Source of the DNA: Lateolabrax maculatus
Taxonomy: Eukaryota > Chordata > Actinopteri > Acropomatiformes > Lateolabracidae
Assembly: GCA_031216445.1 (NCBI GenBank)
Contig: CM062216.1
Span: 10,753,001 to 10,817,000 of the forward strand
Direction of reading: 5' to 3'
Length of the DNA: 64,000 nt
Below are positions 10,301-22,461 of the stretch, piece after piece. Both the position numbers and the translations under genes were made by a program. The stretch's first letter is position 1. Every line of letters begins with the position of its first letter. Under the pieces are notes generated by a model. The model was not told where the DNA came from. It saw only the letters and a list, made by a program, of their open reading frames with translations, and searched no databases.

Positions 10301-13300
10301 ATTGATTCTGTTTCTTATCAGTTCCCTTGTTTCAATTCCAAAATGATAAAAAAAAAACAAAGAGAATGTTTATATAAAAAATATCCTTATTTGACTCACC
10401 ACGAATGCTCTGGGACACTCCTCGGTTTTCTGTTTCGTCAGCTGTCCCTGGCTCTGCTGGAGGTGATAGTGAGGTGCTACTAGCGCTGTCTGGTGACACA
10501 CTCGGCCTCTTAGACCGCACGACAGCGAACACTGTACAGCAGCATTTCCCAAACCTCTCCTGGAGGACCCCTTGTCCTGGATTCGGTTCTAATTTGGAAC
10601 CGGATTTCGGTTCCCAACCCCAGTAATATCTGACACATTTGATCGCCAGGTGTCATGTAAATGTTACTGTAAACCGTTTAATCAAAGGTGGTGAATAACA
10701 GGGAAGAGGTTCTTCTCCAGGTATCGAGGGTTTAAAAAAAACTTTTTTTCACGGGTCTATCAATTCCTGTACCATCAAGTCAACTTTTTACTTCCATGTA
10801 CAGTTTAGTGACACGTTATCATCTGTATCTTTTGGTGTCATATGACCAAACCATTGTTGGCATATTTCACATTTGATGCTGTCAAATTCAGAAAATGGGT
10901 TGAGAAACTCAGGATCTATTAAGAACTTCCATTTGGGGACAATTGATGCTTTCAGGGGAACGTACAGTCCCTCTTCCCTGTCAGAGTGTGTTTGTATTGA
11001 ATTATGTTACATGACAGCAAAAACACTCTGCTGTCTTTAGGGAGACCACACCCACACCTGACTCAGCTCACTGAACAAGTAAAGTCAATTTGTGATCAAG
11101 AATGGTTTCTTTGTTTTGTGTTTAACACTGCACTATGGTTAAATATAGCTTTTTAAACTATGGAGCATGTTTGTCTGTTTTTTTTTTTCTTTTCTTAGGG
11201 ACTATATGACCAAGCATTAGAAGACTGTGAAAAGGCTCTCCAGTTGAACGAGGGGAACTACAAAGCACTCTACAGGAAAGCAAAATCGTTGAAGGAGATG
11301 GGGAGACATCAAGAGGCCTATGAGGCTGTTGCCAAATGCTCTCTAGCAGTGCCTCAGGTAAGGTGTAACACCTGTGCTTTTTATGTAAAATTATTAAAAG
11401 GTGCAGGAAATCCGCTCACTTTTTTTGTCTCAGCAAATTTCACAAAAAATTAAGAAAATTGGAATGCTGCCTGCAGGAACCGCACGCCCAGTGGAGTCAT
11501 GTTGTTTCTGCGATGTTGCTCGACAACTGAGTCCAAGCGCTACATTAAAAGATGAGCACAACATTATTATTAGACATGTGACTGTTAGTGCTACCTTTTT
11601 AGTTTTAACTTCAGGTAAAACTGCTGTAGGTCCAACTGTGGCGTAATTAACAGCCTTATTGTCCACATCAGGCTTAAGAGCCTTTATTTTGATGATGCAT
11701 TAGCCAATCCTTATTTATTACATTTCAGTTTATTCTTTTCCTACCAATAAACATGCTTGCCTACATAAAAATAAGGAAAGCACTAAGTCTGACAACTGAG
11801 TAGCTTTGCTTTAATAGCTTCACAGCTCCATCACTCTGGATCATTGTCTGACAGTGTTGTATAATACTGTGTAAGGAGAGGAGTATCAGTCTGGATATGT
11901 TGTGGCAGAAACATTTTGACAAGATGTAGACCGCCTTAATTCATCTCTAGTATGATAAAATACTAAAGTTTGAAAGCAGTTTTCACGGCACTTTAGAGTT
12001 TCTTTTTGCACCCTCAAAAGGTTTCTGAAATACATGCAGATACAGATCAGTCTTAAATCAAAAGGTTCACATAAATTCTGTATATGTACAGTTAAAATCC
12101 CTGCAGTTGATAAAACAACTTCTGATACAATATATCAAGGAAAGCATATCAGAAAATAATTTACTGCCTTCAAGTAATATGCAGATTATTGAAAATGTTC
12201 TACAATTTCACTGAACTGAAATGCACAAAGATCAAGACAGTGTTTGACCAGAATGTGCTTAAATAATGTTAATTTGTATCGTTTTACCAGGATTCCAGTG
12301 TCACACAGTTGACTCAGGACCTTGCCAAACTTTTGGGATTGAAAATCCGTAAAGCTTATGTGAGGAGTAAGGTATGTGTGTCTCAAACGGGGGCACTTGG
12401 CATTTTTGCACATAAATGTGCCTACTATATATTGAAAATAAAGTCATAATTAAATTGGGGGTGTTCTGTTTTCACAGCCTGCCTTGAATGTTATGCGTGG
12501 GTCAAGTTATCAAGATGCATCATGTGACAAGGTAAGCAACATAACTTTTTCCTCTACTCAATCTAAAATATGTGTATATCATATATTTATCTATTTTTAG
12601 ACTCTCCCAATACATTGTTCAATTAATTTCTTCTGCATTTATTCAGTTTTCCCATGGTTCGTCTTCAGTTGAAGATATAGAAATTGGTAAGTTTAATACT
12701 TTATGCATCTTTGGCTTGATAATTAAAGAGGGACAGGACCAAAGTCACTCATCCTGTTTTTCCCTGATGTGTTTCAGAAGTGCCTCAGCTGACCCAGGAT
12801 AGCAGCGCTGTGGCTCCAGCCCCGGCTCCAAACCAGGCTCCGCCTCTAAATGAAGCAGTGGTGGATGAACTTCCTCCCAACAACAGCATCTCCTCTGTGA
12901 CCCCGTCTGAGCCGCCAGGCTTCGAGTCAGTTTCCCTGCCTGTGTCTGTACCCTCGTCAGTCCCTCTTTCTGCACCCACATTTGTTAATGGGTGCAGAAC
13001 CAGCAAGCCTTGCCCGATGCTTGAAACCAGTCAAGATTTTGACGCAGACATCATCGGGGACGACCTAGATGATCTACTGGACCAAGCTGGCCCCGAAGCA
13101 GCCATGGTTAGTGAGCAGATATGGCCGAAGGGTCTCAGTGATGAATAAAACGTGACTGTGTGTTGGGGTGGGTGATATGCCCCTAAAATAATATCACGTT
13201 ATTTCAGGGTATTTCTGCAATGACGATATTCTTGACGATATGACAGAATACTGAAAAATATTACCGTTCTAGACCGTGCTCATAATTCCACCAGGCACGC

Positions 13301-16300
13301 CGCACCGTGTTTTCAGAAGAAGGTCTCCGTTCTGCTGCGCTTAAAATACGCCAAGTCTATTTTATGACTGAAGCCAGAGATCGAGCTGGGCAGGAAGTCA
13401 GACACAGGAACAGCATAGAGCATCAGGTCAATTTTCAAAATAAAACTCCCTGTGCAGACTACCGACTGTAAAAACGGACCAAAAAGAGAAACCATTTAAC
13501 TACTTAGTCTACTTACCCATGGTAGAAGCGCAAAAAACAAGGAAAAGTGACCAAATCAATAAAATCTAAGCTCTACTTTTGAAACGCTACTTGTGGGTAT
13601 GAAGCCGTGCCAGGATGGAACAAAACTGTGTTGCAGAGGTGACGTTTATAGAGCTGTGCAGGGGGGCATTATGGCGTTATGTAATTAAATAATGACTGTT
13701 AGTTATCATACTTTCCTCAAACTTGCAGTTTCCCTTTAGCCATAATCCTTGTTGCTGTGCTTAACAATATGACATCAATACATCAACAAGTTGGAATATC
13801 GCCATTATGATGATATGAACTTAAATCGTATTAAAAAGTATACCGGTTTAATCGTGAACGATATCTGAAAAGAAGTGTGACTTTTGTTTGTCTCTTCCAT
13901 CAGGTTATACCGACAGTGAAGGGGCCTCTTCCTTTGCCAACCAGTATTGCCTCGGGCAGTTCCATGTCGAGTCCATTCCTGATGCCATCTCACATCAACC
14001 CATTTCTCCACAGCAGTGCCCAGCAGTGCACCGTAACTCTGCCCCCGCTCTATCACAAGTCAGGGTCAAGTGCATATTTTGGTATGGACACTTTTGACGC
14101 CCTCCCCCCACCCCTGGACTCCCTGGATAGTCTCTCCATAACAGACTTCAAAACAGGTATGCTGCTTTGTTACCTGGCCTGCTTAATCATGGGGTTTAAC
14201 ATTGGTTCAATTTAACACTGTACATATTACTATTGATAAAAATTCATCAGAATCAAAAAGTATCAGCTGACCGATACTTAACCTGCTTATTCAATTTGTC
14301 TTTTTCTCCCCTCTGTTCAGAGTATGGTCAAAGTCCATTCATTCAACAGGTATTTTTTGTTTATTTTATTGTTAGTCTAGACATTGTTAAAGGCTCATTT
14401 TGTCATATTTGATCCTTTTTTCTTTTCTTTTTTTTTTAAACAGCTGAACAATAATGAAACCCCAATGGGAATGGCTGTCGGTATGCCTGAAGTGAAGGGT
14501 CTTCCTGCTGCTGTGGATTTAGCAAAGAACCCTTTAGCTGAAACCCATGAATTCAAACAAGCTTGCTCAATCTGCTACGTCAAAACTGGTAAGGAGTTGT
14601 TTTTACAGTCCGGTTGTGTGTGCTCGGTGTCTTTAAAGGAAAGTTGGGTCTAATATGTTTTCTATTTATATCCACAGGGCCTGGTGTGTTGGATTACACA
14701 CTTCATACAGAAGAGCATAAATGTAAAAAGGACGCTTTACTCGGCAGAATTAAACATTTGCCAGACAAAACATGGAAGCTCATTCGGCCCAGACCAACAA
14801 AAACACAATATGTAGGACCTTATTACATTTGCAAAGGTAATATTTATGAATGTGTAAATTCCCTTGCTCAGAAATTGCCTTTATATAAATGTTTTATTTA
14901 TTTAAATTATTTCAAATCCCAACACTCACTTACTAATACTCAAATGTTACCTGTGTTGTTTCAGAGGTGGCTGTTGGAAAAGAGTGCCTGTATCCTGGCC
15001 ACTGTACATTTGCATACTGCCAGGAAGAGATTGATGTTTGGACTCTGGAGCGAAAAGGGTTCATCTCCAGAGAACTGCTCTTCGATCCTTACGGGCCCAA
15101 CTCCAATGTCAGGTTGACTGTCCCTAAGATCTTACAGGAGCACCATGGGATATTCATGTTTCTCTGTGGAGTGAGTATTTATTTAGTTTTTTTGTTTTAA
15201 AGCTTGTATGAACTCAAAACCGTTGTTTGTCTGATGCTCATTAGTAGCGTGCTTGGATCAGTTGTTAGGGATTATTTGACTCCAGCGTTAGCCATGTAGT
15301 CCTTTTCTGTGATGCTATGGTAAATGAGTTGTGTTTTTATAGAATATTGAAATTTTCCAAATGCGTATTGTCTCATTTACAGGTGTGCTTTGACCACAAA
15401 CCCAGAATAATCAGCAAAACCAACAAAGATGACCCTTCACTTTGCTCTCATCCGGTGACAAAGCACGACTTTGAGGATCATAAGTAATTTCACATTTTAC
15501 AGCTCCCAATCCATCATTTGGCTTATGAATTTATAGTTCAAGTAATCTACCAAAGCAAGCAAGAAATATGTGATGGAATAAGATTATGTGGACAACGTTG
15601 TCCTGTTTGTCTTTTAAGGTGCCTGGTCCACATTTTGAAGGAGAATACAGTCCGTTATTCCAAAATCAGACCCTTGAGTCCTCAGTGCCAGCTCGATCTG
15701 TGTCGCCATGAAGTCCGCTACGGCTGCGTGAGAGAGGATGACTGCTTTTACGCCCACAGCCTCATCGAGCTGAAGGTCTGGATGATGCAGCACGAGCTCG
15801 GTGAGACTGCTTTTTAATATAGTCATCCAAGGGTTGGTTAGTGTTGTACCTGTAATACAGTTCTTCTGAAATGTTCTGTTATTTCCCACTAGCCAACAAG
15901 ATAACATTTTGCAGTATTTTTCAGTGCTAAATTTAACATAATTGTTTTGTTTTTTTTTTAATTTTTAATTTCTCATCATATAGGTATCACTCATGAAAGT
16001 ATTGTCCAAGAAGCAAAGAAGTTTTGGAATGCAACAGCTTCGTTGCAGGGAGCACAGGTAAGCCAAATACTCTGACTCTGGTTTTATATATATATCATAC
16101 CTGCTGACAGCCCTGGATTTGATTTTGCCTGGGATAAAATGAAATCAGTTGTGTTAAGCACAAACATTTAACCAGCCCTTCAAATTTCATTAGCAGCTTT
16201 CCAGTGCACAGAGGAGATTTGGGCCTCCAAATCTGAAGATGATGTTTGTCTGTGGCCAGTGCTGGAGAAATGGCCAGCTAAGCGAAGCTGACAAAAACAA

Positions 16301-17857
16301 GAAGTATTGCTCAGCCAAGGCAAGACACACGTGAGTATTACAAAGAACACGTGACTTGTGGACAAGAGTTAAATTGAGAAGCGAAACGGTGCATTCCAGT
16401 ACATCACCACAAACTCAGTTTCTGTCTTTCTGTTTCAGGTGGGCAAAAGACAGGAGAGTAGTGCTTGTTAGTTCCCATGAAAGGAAAAAGTGGACAACGG
16501 TTAGACCACTTCCAACCAAAAAACCCATCCCATCTCAATTTGAGGTATGTGTCAAACATTGCTGTACTCCAAGGTTGTTTGTTCTTTGTGTTGTTCTGAT
16601 TTAAACAAATTTCCATCAGTGATTGCCAAATGTTATTTTTCTTTCTTAGATTTGCATGCACGTGACTGCTGGCAAGAAGTGTCAGTACATTGGGAATTGC
16701 ACGTTTGCTCACAGCATAGAGGAAAGAGACCTTTGGACCTACATGAAGGAAAACAACAGTGAGTTTTGTCATGGAGAGCCGCTCTTTTACTTGGTAGAAT
16801 TAGTGGAATTTAATTAGTATTTGACGCACTAAAAAAAAGTAATTGCGCTAATTTTTAATCCGCTCATTTAGTTCCAGATATGGATCAGCTTTATGAGCAG
16901 TGGCTGCAGTCTCAGAGGCCTGGCTGGGGTGAAGAGACCTCCAATAACTCTGTCAGAGAGAATGGCAAACAGATCCACATGCCTACAGACTACGCTGAAG
17001 AAGTGGTGAGTTTATAGGACAGTTTGTCTGGCGGTAAACACGTGGTTTGTATAGAAACTGGTCAGTGGTATTTAGTTAATGTATCTCCAAAAGTTTAAGT
17101 GAAACCCTGCAGCCACATTTCCGGTCATTGTTTGCAGTTTTCTCTTTAAAATGTTAGACTGTCCTGTTATGAAAACAAAGGCTCATTAAAAGCTACTTTT
17201 GTTTTGGTAGATAATCATTTAGTTGTGAGAATCCGTTGATGCAGTAAAACTATTAGGGCCTAATTGTTAAATTGTGTGAACATTTTGATAATCTTGTTTT
17301 TAATGTAGCTATTTGCTAAATGATACAAAAACAGCAATACATTTTTATTTAAAAAACAGACGGTTATTAGTCATATGTGTAAATGAGATTGCTCTGTGTA
17401 TTTCGCAGGCCGGCAATCACTGTTGGCTGTGTGGTAAAAACTGCAACAGCGAGAAGCAGTGGCAGCAGCATATCACTTCAGAAAAACACAAAGACAGAGT
17501 TTTCAACTCTGAGGATGATCAGAACTGCTGGCAGTATCGATTTCCCACAGGCACTTTCAAAGTTTGTGAAAGGTGAGCTTATCAGCCTCTGAATACTGTA
17601 CGTCTCTGGTTACCAGTGTGATTTCAGTAGATTTTAATGGTTGACATTTGATCTTGTGTTCTGGCAGGTTCCTCAAAAGCACATGCATAGAGGATGACTT
17701 GTGTAAGCTGGCACACGGACACGAGGAGCTAAAAGAGTGGAAGGAGCGTAGGGAATTCCTTTTGATGAAACTTGCCAAAGCCAAAAAAGACCATCTTATA
17801 GCACCAAATGACAATGACTTTGGAAAATACAGTTTTCTGCTTAAAGACATTATATAA
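7310..17857 (+). CDS. zc3h7a: zinc finger CCCH domain-containing protein 7A
   Basis: RNA-binding protein of the ZC3H7A/ZC3H7B (RoXaN) pair, known to bind pre-miRNA apical loops. Coding exons: 7310-7377, 8809-8848, 9056-9259, 11199-11357, 12291-12371, 12478-12531, 12647-12686, 12778-13106, 13904-14156, 14321-14349, 14444-14588, 14678-14836, 14965-15170, 15383-15483, 15619-15800, 15984-16057, 16194-16330, 16439-16544, 16650-16758, 16872-17005, 17409-17572, 17668-17857. Phases all close, giving 987 aa (human 971). Visible in order: TPR-type helices (about 37-155); a paxillin-like LD motif DDLDDLLDQ (about 310); Cys-rich fingers including CLYPGHCTFAYC, the CCCH fingers CRHEVRYGCVREDDCFYAH (about 653), CMHVTAGKKCQYIGNCTFAH (about 792) and one ending CIEDDLCKLAH (about 930); and a C2H2 finger CWLCGKNCNSEKQWQQH (about 875). 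The C-terminus ..NDNDFGKYSFLLKD is near-invariant in the family. The 7A rather than 7B call rests on the middle-region match and on adjacent rmi2. Confidence 0.95.
7378..8808 (+). other. first coding intron of zc3h7a
   Basis: No second gene is visible. A degraded stretch near 8640-8700 (GTGATTAATAGAGAAAATAA then TTGGTGGATTA) may be a remnant of the same repeat family as 3667-4022. It is too short to be sure. Confidence 0.4.
10249..10631. mobile_element. hAT-type MITE with a perfect 8-bp target duplication
   Basis: The element spans 10257-10623 (367 bp) and is flanked on both sides by TAATATCT (10249-10256 and 10624-10631). Its left end is AGGGGTTGGGTATC and the reverse complement of its right end is CTGGGGTTGGGAACCG. 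The interior is non-coding and holds GGATTCGGTTCTAATTTGG, typical of the GGTTGGGAATCG / GGTTCCCAACCC family of fish repeats. The 8-bp duplication is the hAT superfamily hallmark. It sits in the intron between the third and fourth coding exons of zc3h7a. Confidence 0.8.
13158..13868. mobile_element. degenerate MITE-like repeat in a zc3h7a intron
   Basis: The left end TTGGGGTGGGTGATATG resembles the teleost GGGCTGGGCGATATG repeat family. The right part (ATATCGCCATTATGATGATA then AATCGTGAACGATATC) matches the family's GATATCG-rich right half. The element fills most of the intron between the coding exons 12778-13106 and 13904-14156. No intact terminal repeat or target duplication was found. Confidence 0.45.
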
Positions 17858-18306
17858 TGATGTGTTGACAATACTCAAATGCTCCCTTGCAAGTAATGCA
17901 GTATTGAAACCGTGTTGAGTCAGGTGATCTTGAGGGCCTCTGAGGTGCACAGATGTGTATGCTGATCACACCAGGATTTTGAAGAGGGCGTTCAGGACCG
18001 GCCCTCTGATTGGTGCTGGTTTGCTCTGATCTGAACTGCAGGAGTGTTATCGTTAACAGCAAGTACTGAGTGTAAGACACTTAAAGCTTTGCTATGCACC
18101 ATTCAGTAGAATATCTGAAAATAGCATGTGTAAACCTTGATCAGAGATTTACAGTTGACCTAAAAAAGTTATTTCTTTACATAAACAGTTTGTATGTTAA
18201 TTACCCTTGACCCTTCAATAAGTTTAAAGTATGGATTGAGAATTCAGTTGACATTCTCACTTTCCATTTATCTAATACTGTTACCAGTGTATTGGGCACC
18301 ACACCA

Positions 18307-18312
18307 AATAAA
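18307..18312 (+). terminator. poly(A) signal of zc3h7a
   Basis: AATAAA occurs 450 bases after the zc3h7a stop and is followed by a T-rich stretch and TGTGTTTTTATT, a typical downstream U/GU-rich element. Confidence 0.7.
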
Positions 18313-18703
18313 GCCTCTTTTTTTAATCTGTGTTCAAACTGTTGTGTGTTTTTATTAATTACACAGTGGTGTAAATGCAGCAGAAAAAGGCCCGCTGTGA
18401 CTGTTCTAATATTGATATTTTATTTTTACCGATGCAATAATGTGTAAGCAGCTTTTAACTTGCAGTTGGTGAAGGTGAAACTAGTTTTATACACTGTCGG
18501 GTAGTTCCTTTATTTTGTTTTTAAATGATTTGTTCTGTAACTGTTACAGGCAGAAATTAACTTGGATACAAAGTTGTCCTTGTGATTTAATTGTAAATAT
18601 TTTGTCCCTAACAGTTTGTCGATCCTGATGCAGTATGTATAAATATTCAAATTCAGTTTTTAGTAGAGAAAAGTAGGCAAAGTACTTGGAAATCTGAGTG
18701 ATC

Positions 18704-18709
18704 TTTATT
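18704..18709 (-). terminator. candidate poly(A) signal of rmi2
   Basis: AATAAA on the minus strand lies about 600 bases after the rmi2 stop. A closer candidate (minus-strand AATAAA near 19062) would give a shorter 3' UTR. zc3h7a and rmi2 are convergent, with roughly 0.4 kb between their ends. Confidence 0.4.
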
Positions 18710-19310
18710 TAATATTCATATAACAATCTGACATCTTATGTTCTCTCTAAATGAAAACAAAATCACAAATGATGAATCTGGCAAGACATTTCCAAAAGTA
18801 ATTACAAGATGGGTGTTAATGTTTCTCCCCAAGCAGATCTGTTTTAGAGGTAATAAATTAAGGAAGCTGGTTGGAGGGATTATTCCTTTAGCTGGATAAC
18901 TAATGTGAGGAGGTGCACTTCAGCTACATGTGTATGTGTGTGGACTCCATAGCTACAACATAAACCATCAGAAAGCAGAACCATAACCATATATTTACCA
19001 GATAAATCCAATACACGGCTCCACTTCTTCTCTTGGCGTGGGAGCCAAGTGGGAAAGGACTTTTATTATTTAAGCATCACATTTCACAGTGTAAATACCG
19101 TTTTCTGCACGTCAAAGTCTTTGTCTATTTGCATCATACGCCCCAGTCGGGAGCCTGACATCTCAGGGAGAATCCGCTATTCAGTGCTGTGAGGCAGCTT
19201 TTTCTACTTGTCAGGAATTACTTCAGTACTGCCGACCCAGCCCGACGTGCGTGACAGGAGCGGGTCGTCCTGCCACCAGCGAGGCGGCATTTCCACCAGC
19301 AGCTCTGCAT

Positions 19311-20757
19311 TCAGGCCAGCACCTGCTGCAGGTCCTCCACCTCCAGCTTCCACATCCACCTGTGAAGCGCAACGAGCTCGGAGAGGTCTGCCATCTTCAC
19401 TGCACGGATGACTGGCTCCGGGGAGACGGCCTGGATGACACCCATCACCATGACATATTTGCCTGGAAAAACGGCAGCAGGTGGTCAATTGTTCACTGAC
19501 AATAGATTCAAGGGAACAAGGACGGTGATACAGGGAAATGTGGCTGTTTCTCAGATAAAGATATTCATGTGCGGTCATTATTTTGAAGCTTATGTTGCTG
19601 CTTCAGGCACGCAATTTGCAATTCTCAGGGCTGGCTGTGGTAGACTCGTGAATAAACCGGGGGATCATGTGCATTGAATGATTAAACAATAGAATTGGCA
19701 ATGGTGACCGTTTAACATACAGTAAAAATAGACAATTAAAACAAAAATCAGTTCATGGATTTGCAGTGTTATACCTTCCATTGGTGAAAGCCTTGATGAA
19801 CCCCTCTCACAGCAGACAATTTTGCTTATGAGACGCAGGTACAGGTAAAAGCATTAACAATGGTTGCACTCTAGTTGGTTTTACCTGCACCTGCGGGCTC
19901 AGTGATGAGGACATTTAAATGGAACACAGCCATCCTCAATGTTATGAAGTCACGCCTGGGCTTTCCCTGCAAGAAACTCTACAGCCTGGTTTAGCAATTG
20001 TAAGAAGGAACTTGAAATATTTCTCTAGTGACTGTTAATATCCTTTAAAATTCCCAGTTACTAGATATTATAATAAAAGCCTAAAACTTCACAGTTTTTT
20101 CTGCACTGAGACAACATCAGACCAGATAAATCTTTAAGTTTATGTCCAAAGTCATCTGGATGGAGAATAAAAACAGCAAGATCACATGTTTTACTTTCAC
20201 GAACATAAATGTTTCACAAATACATTTTTCTTTTTTAACTCTAGATCAGGATTGATCTGGTTTTACTGGGGTCTGGGCAGACAAAAAGCAGTGAAATCGC
20301 CCTTTTGTCTACAATAAAGTTTTTAAACAGGGTTTAAAATAACCTTGGCTGCTTAACCTGCCTGGGAGCCCTGTGGCTAGAGAAAAGACACTTATCCCGT
20401 CGGTTGATATTTGTTGTGCAGCAGCCGGTCGATTAACTCATTGATCGACACCGGTCTGCTTCATTTACCTTGGGACAGACATGGCTTCCCCTTGGGGATG
20501 TCTTTAACGCCCTGGACAGCAAAGGTCCCCGTCTCATCCACCAGCAGCGCGGTGTTCCTGTCCCGCTGGACCTCCAGCACTGTCCCCTGCATCCACACCA
20601 GCGACACCGGCAGAGAGCGTCCGCCGGACAGCCCGACCACGCATCCGTCCCCGCCGCCTGCCGTCCCCCGGGCCTCCGCCGTCCTCAGCTGACCCGACAG
20701 CACTTTGACGGGCGGTGGGCGTTTCCTGTCTCCGGTCGTGGTCCCTGTGTTGGACAT
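19311..20757 (-). CDS. rmi2: RecQ-mediated genome instability protein 2
   Basis: OB-fold subunit of the BLM-TOP3A-RMI1-RMI2 dissolvasome, which resolves double Holliday junctions and limits crossovers in the nucleus. Two coding exons on the minus strand, 20757-20469 and 19462-19311, joined in phase (CAA G / GC AAA), encode 146 aa; human RMI2 has 147 aa and also two exons. Recognisable blocks are VKVLSGQLR near the start, the beta strands SLVWMQGTV and GTFAVQGV, KGKPCLSQGKYVMVMGVI across the junction, and the C-terminal AVKMADLSE..WKLEVEDL. The start at 20757 has a G at -3 and gives the family length. An upstream in-frame ATG at 20844 with no stop between them would add 29 residues. The neighbouring zc3h7a gene is also its neighbour in human 16p13. 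Confidence 0.95.
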
Positions 20758-20765
20758 TACCGGCC

Positions 20766-20783
20766 GCTGCTGCTGCTGCTGCC
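20766..20783 (-). repeat. CAG/CTG triplet run upstream of the rmi2 start
   Basis: Five CTG units on the plus strand read as CAG on the rmi2 strand, just 5' of the preferred start. They lie inside the open reading frame that begins at 20844, where they would encode a short glutamine run. Confidence 0.85.
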
Positions 20784-21699
20784 GCTGTCCCGTGGCGGTG
20801 GTCCGGGGCCGGAGAAGTTCGCCTCCCGCCAAACAACCATGCAAAACGTCGCGTTACGCCGGAAGTTGTGGGCGCATGGGGGCGACTTCAGTTCCGGCCC
20901 GGACTCCTTCAGAGTAAAAGCATCACCTCAAGCTCTGAATGTCAAACAGTCAAAGAATAAAGGCAGGAGCCTTTTCGGATAAGTTGTGCGTTAAGAATCA
21001 CAGTATAATTTAGCCGTTTTAGTGTTGGAGGATCAGGTGGGAGCTGATAAACAAGTTATTAAAAGTAAAAGTACTTCCTATAGTTCTGTCCTCTCGGGTT
21101 ATTTAACTTTTGCCATACAGTGCATGATATGAAATTAGCCATTGACTTCATATTGGATTTTGACTTTAGTGCATTTGTATTTATTAGAGTTGGTATTGGA
21201 TTAAAAATGTATATGATATTAGCAAACACCTCATCAGGCACAGGAAAGTTGTTGTTGAACACCAGGTGTTTAGAGTAATAGGAACAGATTTAACTGTTTT
21301 GTGTTACTCGCCACCAGTCTCTGCAACTTGAGTCTCAATGGAGGTGTGAACTGCAGTTTATATAACGATGACTAAGGTTGAAATACTGGTAGGAAGTGCA
21401 AACAGCCTTTCCCTTGCTGAATGCTGTAGTGAAAAAATACTGCTTTAAAAAACAACAAAATGAACAGGCAGGTTGTAATACTAATTGAAAAACACAATCA
21501 ACAGAGGTTGCGTTTAACTTACTTTCATGTTTTAACATACAAGGCTGTTTATTTATCTGTCATGCGGTCTTGAAGTCATGAGAATAACTTGGATACATGA
21601 ATTTATCAGTTTGGGATATTATTCCAATATGTCTTTTTAAAGCCGGTATAATTTTCTCCATTCAGAAAGATTCTGCTGTATAAAGCGCTGTTATGTAGG

Positions 21700-22080
21700 A
21701 TTCATGGAAACAAAGTGAAAGGTAGTTCTACGGTCTGAGACCAAGATCAAGCATGTTGGCCATCACACTAAAAGCTATGTTTAATATAAGCCAAACACCA
21801 TACATCACAGCAGGCCTGGAAGGCTTGTAAAGGTAAATACAGAAAAATCTTGGAGGACAATATGCTGCAGTCTGCAAGGGTACTGTTACTTCGGAGATTT
21901 ATTTTCAGCAAAACAACCCTTTACAAGACCAATGTTAATGTCCTGGGGTGGCCAAATCCAGACGATAAACTAATCCACAACTTGTGGCAGGACCTGAAAA
22001 ATGCTTTTCACTCAAAGCCCCTAAACAGCTAGACAGAGTTTGAGCAGTTTTGCAAAGAGAAACTGGGAAGACTTGTAATG
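21700..22080 (+). pseudogene. Tc1/mariner transposase remnant
   Basis: A decayed fragment read in shifting frames. TTCTACGGTCTGAGACCAAG followed by TTGGCCATCACACTAAAAGC corresponds to the Tc1 block for WSDETK..FGHH. TATTTTCAGCAAAACAACCC gives YFQQNNP, the FQQDNDP motif. GTCCTGGGGTGGCCAAATCC gives VLGWPNP, then LIHNLWQDLK, the SPDLNPIENLW region. GAGCAGTTTTGCAAAGAG gives EQFCKE, the C-terminal helix. Frameshifts and the internal stop at about 22029 show that it is dead. It lies just beyond the 3' end of ubfd1. Confidence 0.75.
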
Positions 22081-22172
22081 TCAACACATAGTGATTAAAA
22101 AAAATTAACGTAAACAAGGTTTGGGTGGGTACAAACAACAATGCCCTAGTGCATTCATTTCATTAAATAAGT

Positions 22173-22178
22173 TTTATT
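22173..22178 (-). terminator. candidate poly(A) signal of ubfd1
   Basis: Minus-strand AATAAA about 285 bases after the ubfd1 stop. It separates the gene from the Tc1 remnant. Confidence 0.45.
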
Positions 22179-22461
22179 TCTTTAAGAATAACTGAAGAAA
22201 AGTGTTAGCAATTTCTGTACAATTGTTTCATCATTTTCCCTTGGATTTGCTGAAAACCTTGAATGATCAACAGGGCTGAGAAATGTTATGCTGCCACATA
22301 GTGCACTTTTAACCTAAAAACAATATGATTAGTCCACAGGCATCCGTCCATTTCCTTCCAACATATTCCAAGAAGTTCCTTAAGCCTCACTGTTGACTCC
22401 AGTTTCATTTTTCATTGGCTCCTCCTCACGATCCCAGTTCATCATCAAAAAAAGAGGCACA

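Noticed and set aside
20470..20982. 170-codon plus-strand frame over the first exon of rmi2
   Set aside because: It is the antisense shadow of rmi2 in GC-rich DNA. The minus-strand reading matches a known family and splices correctly.
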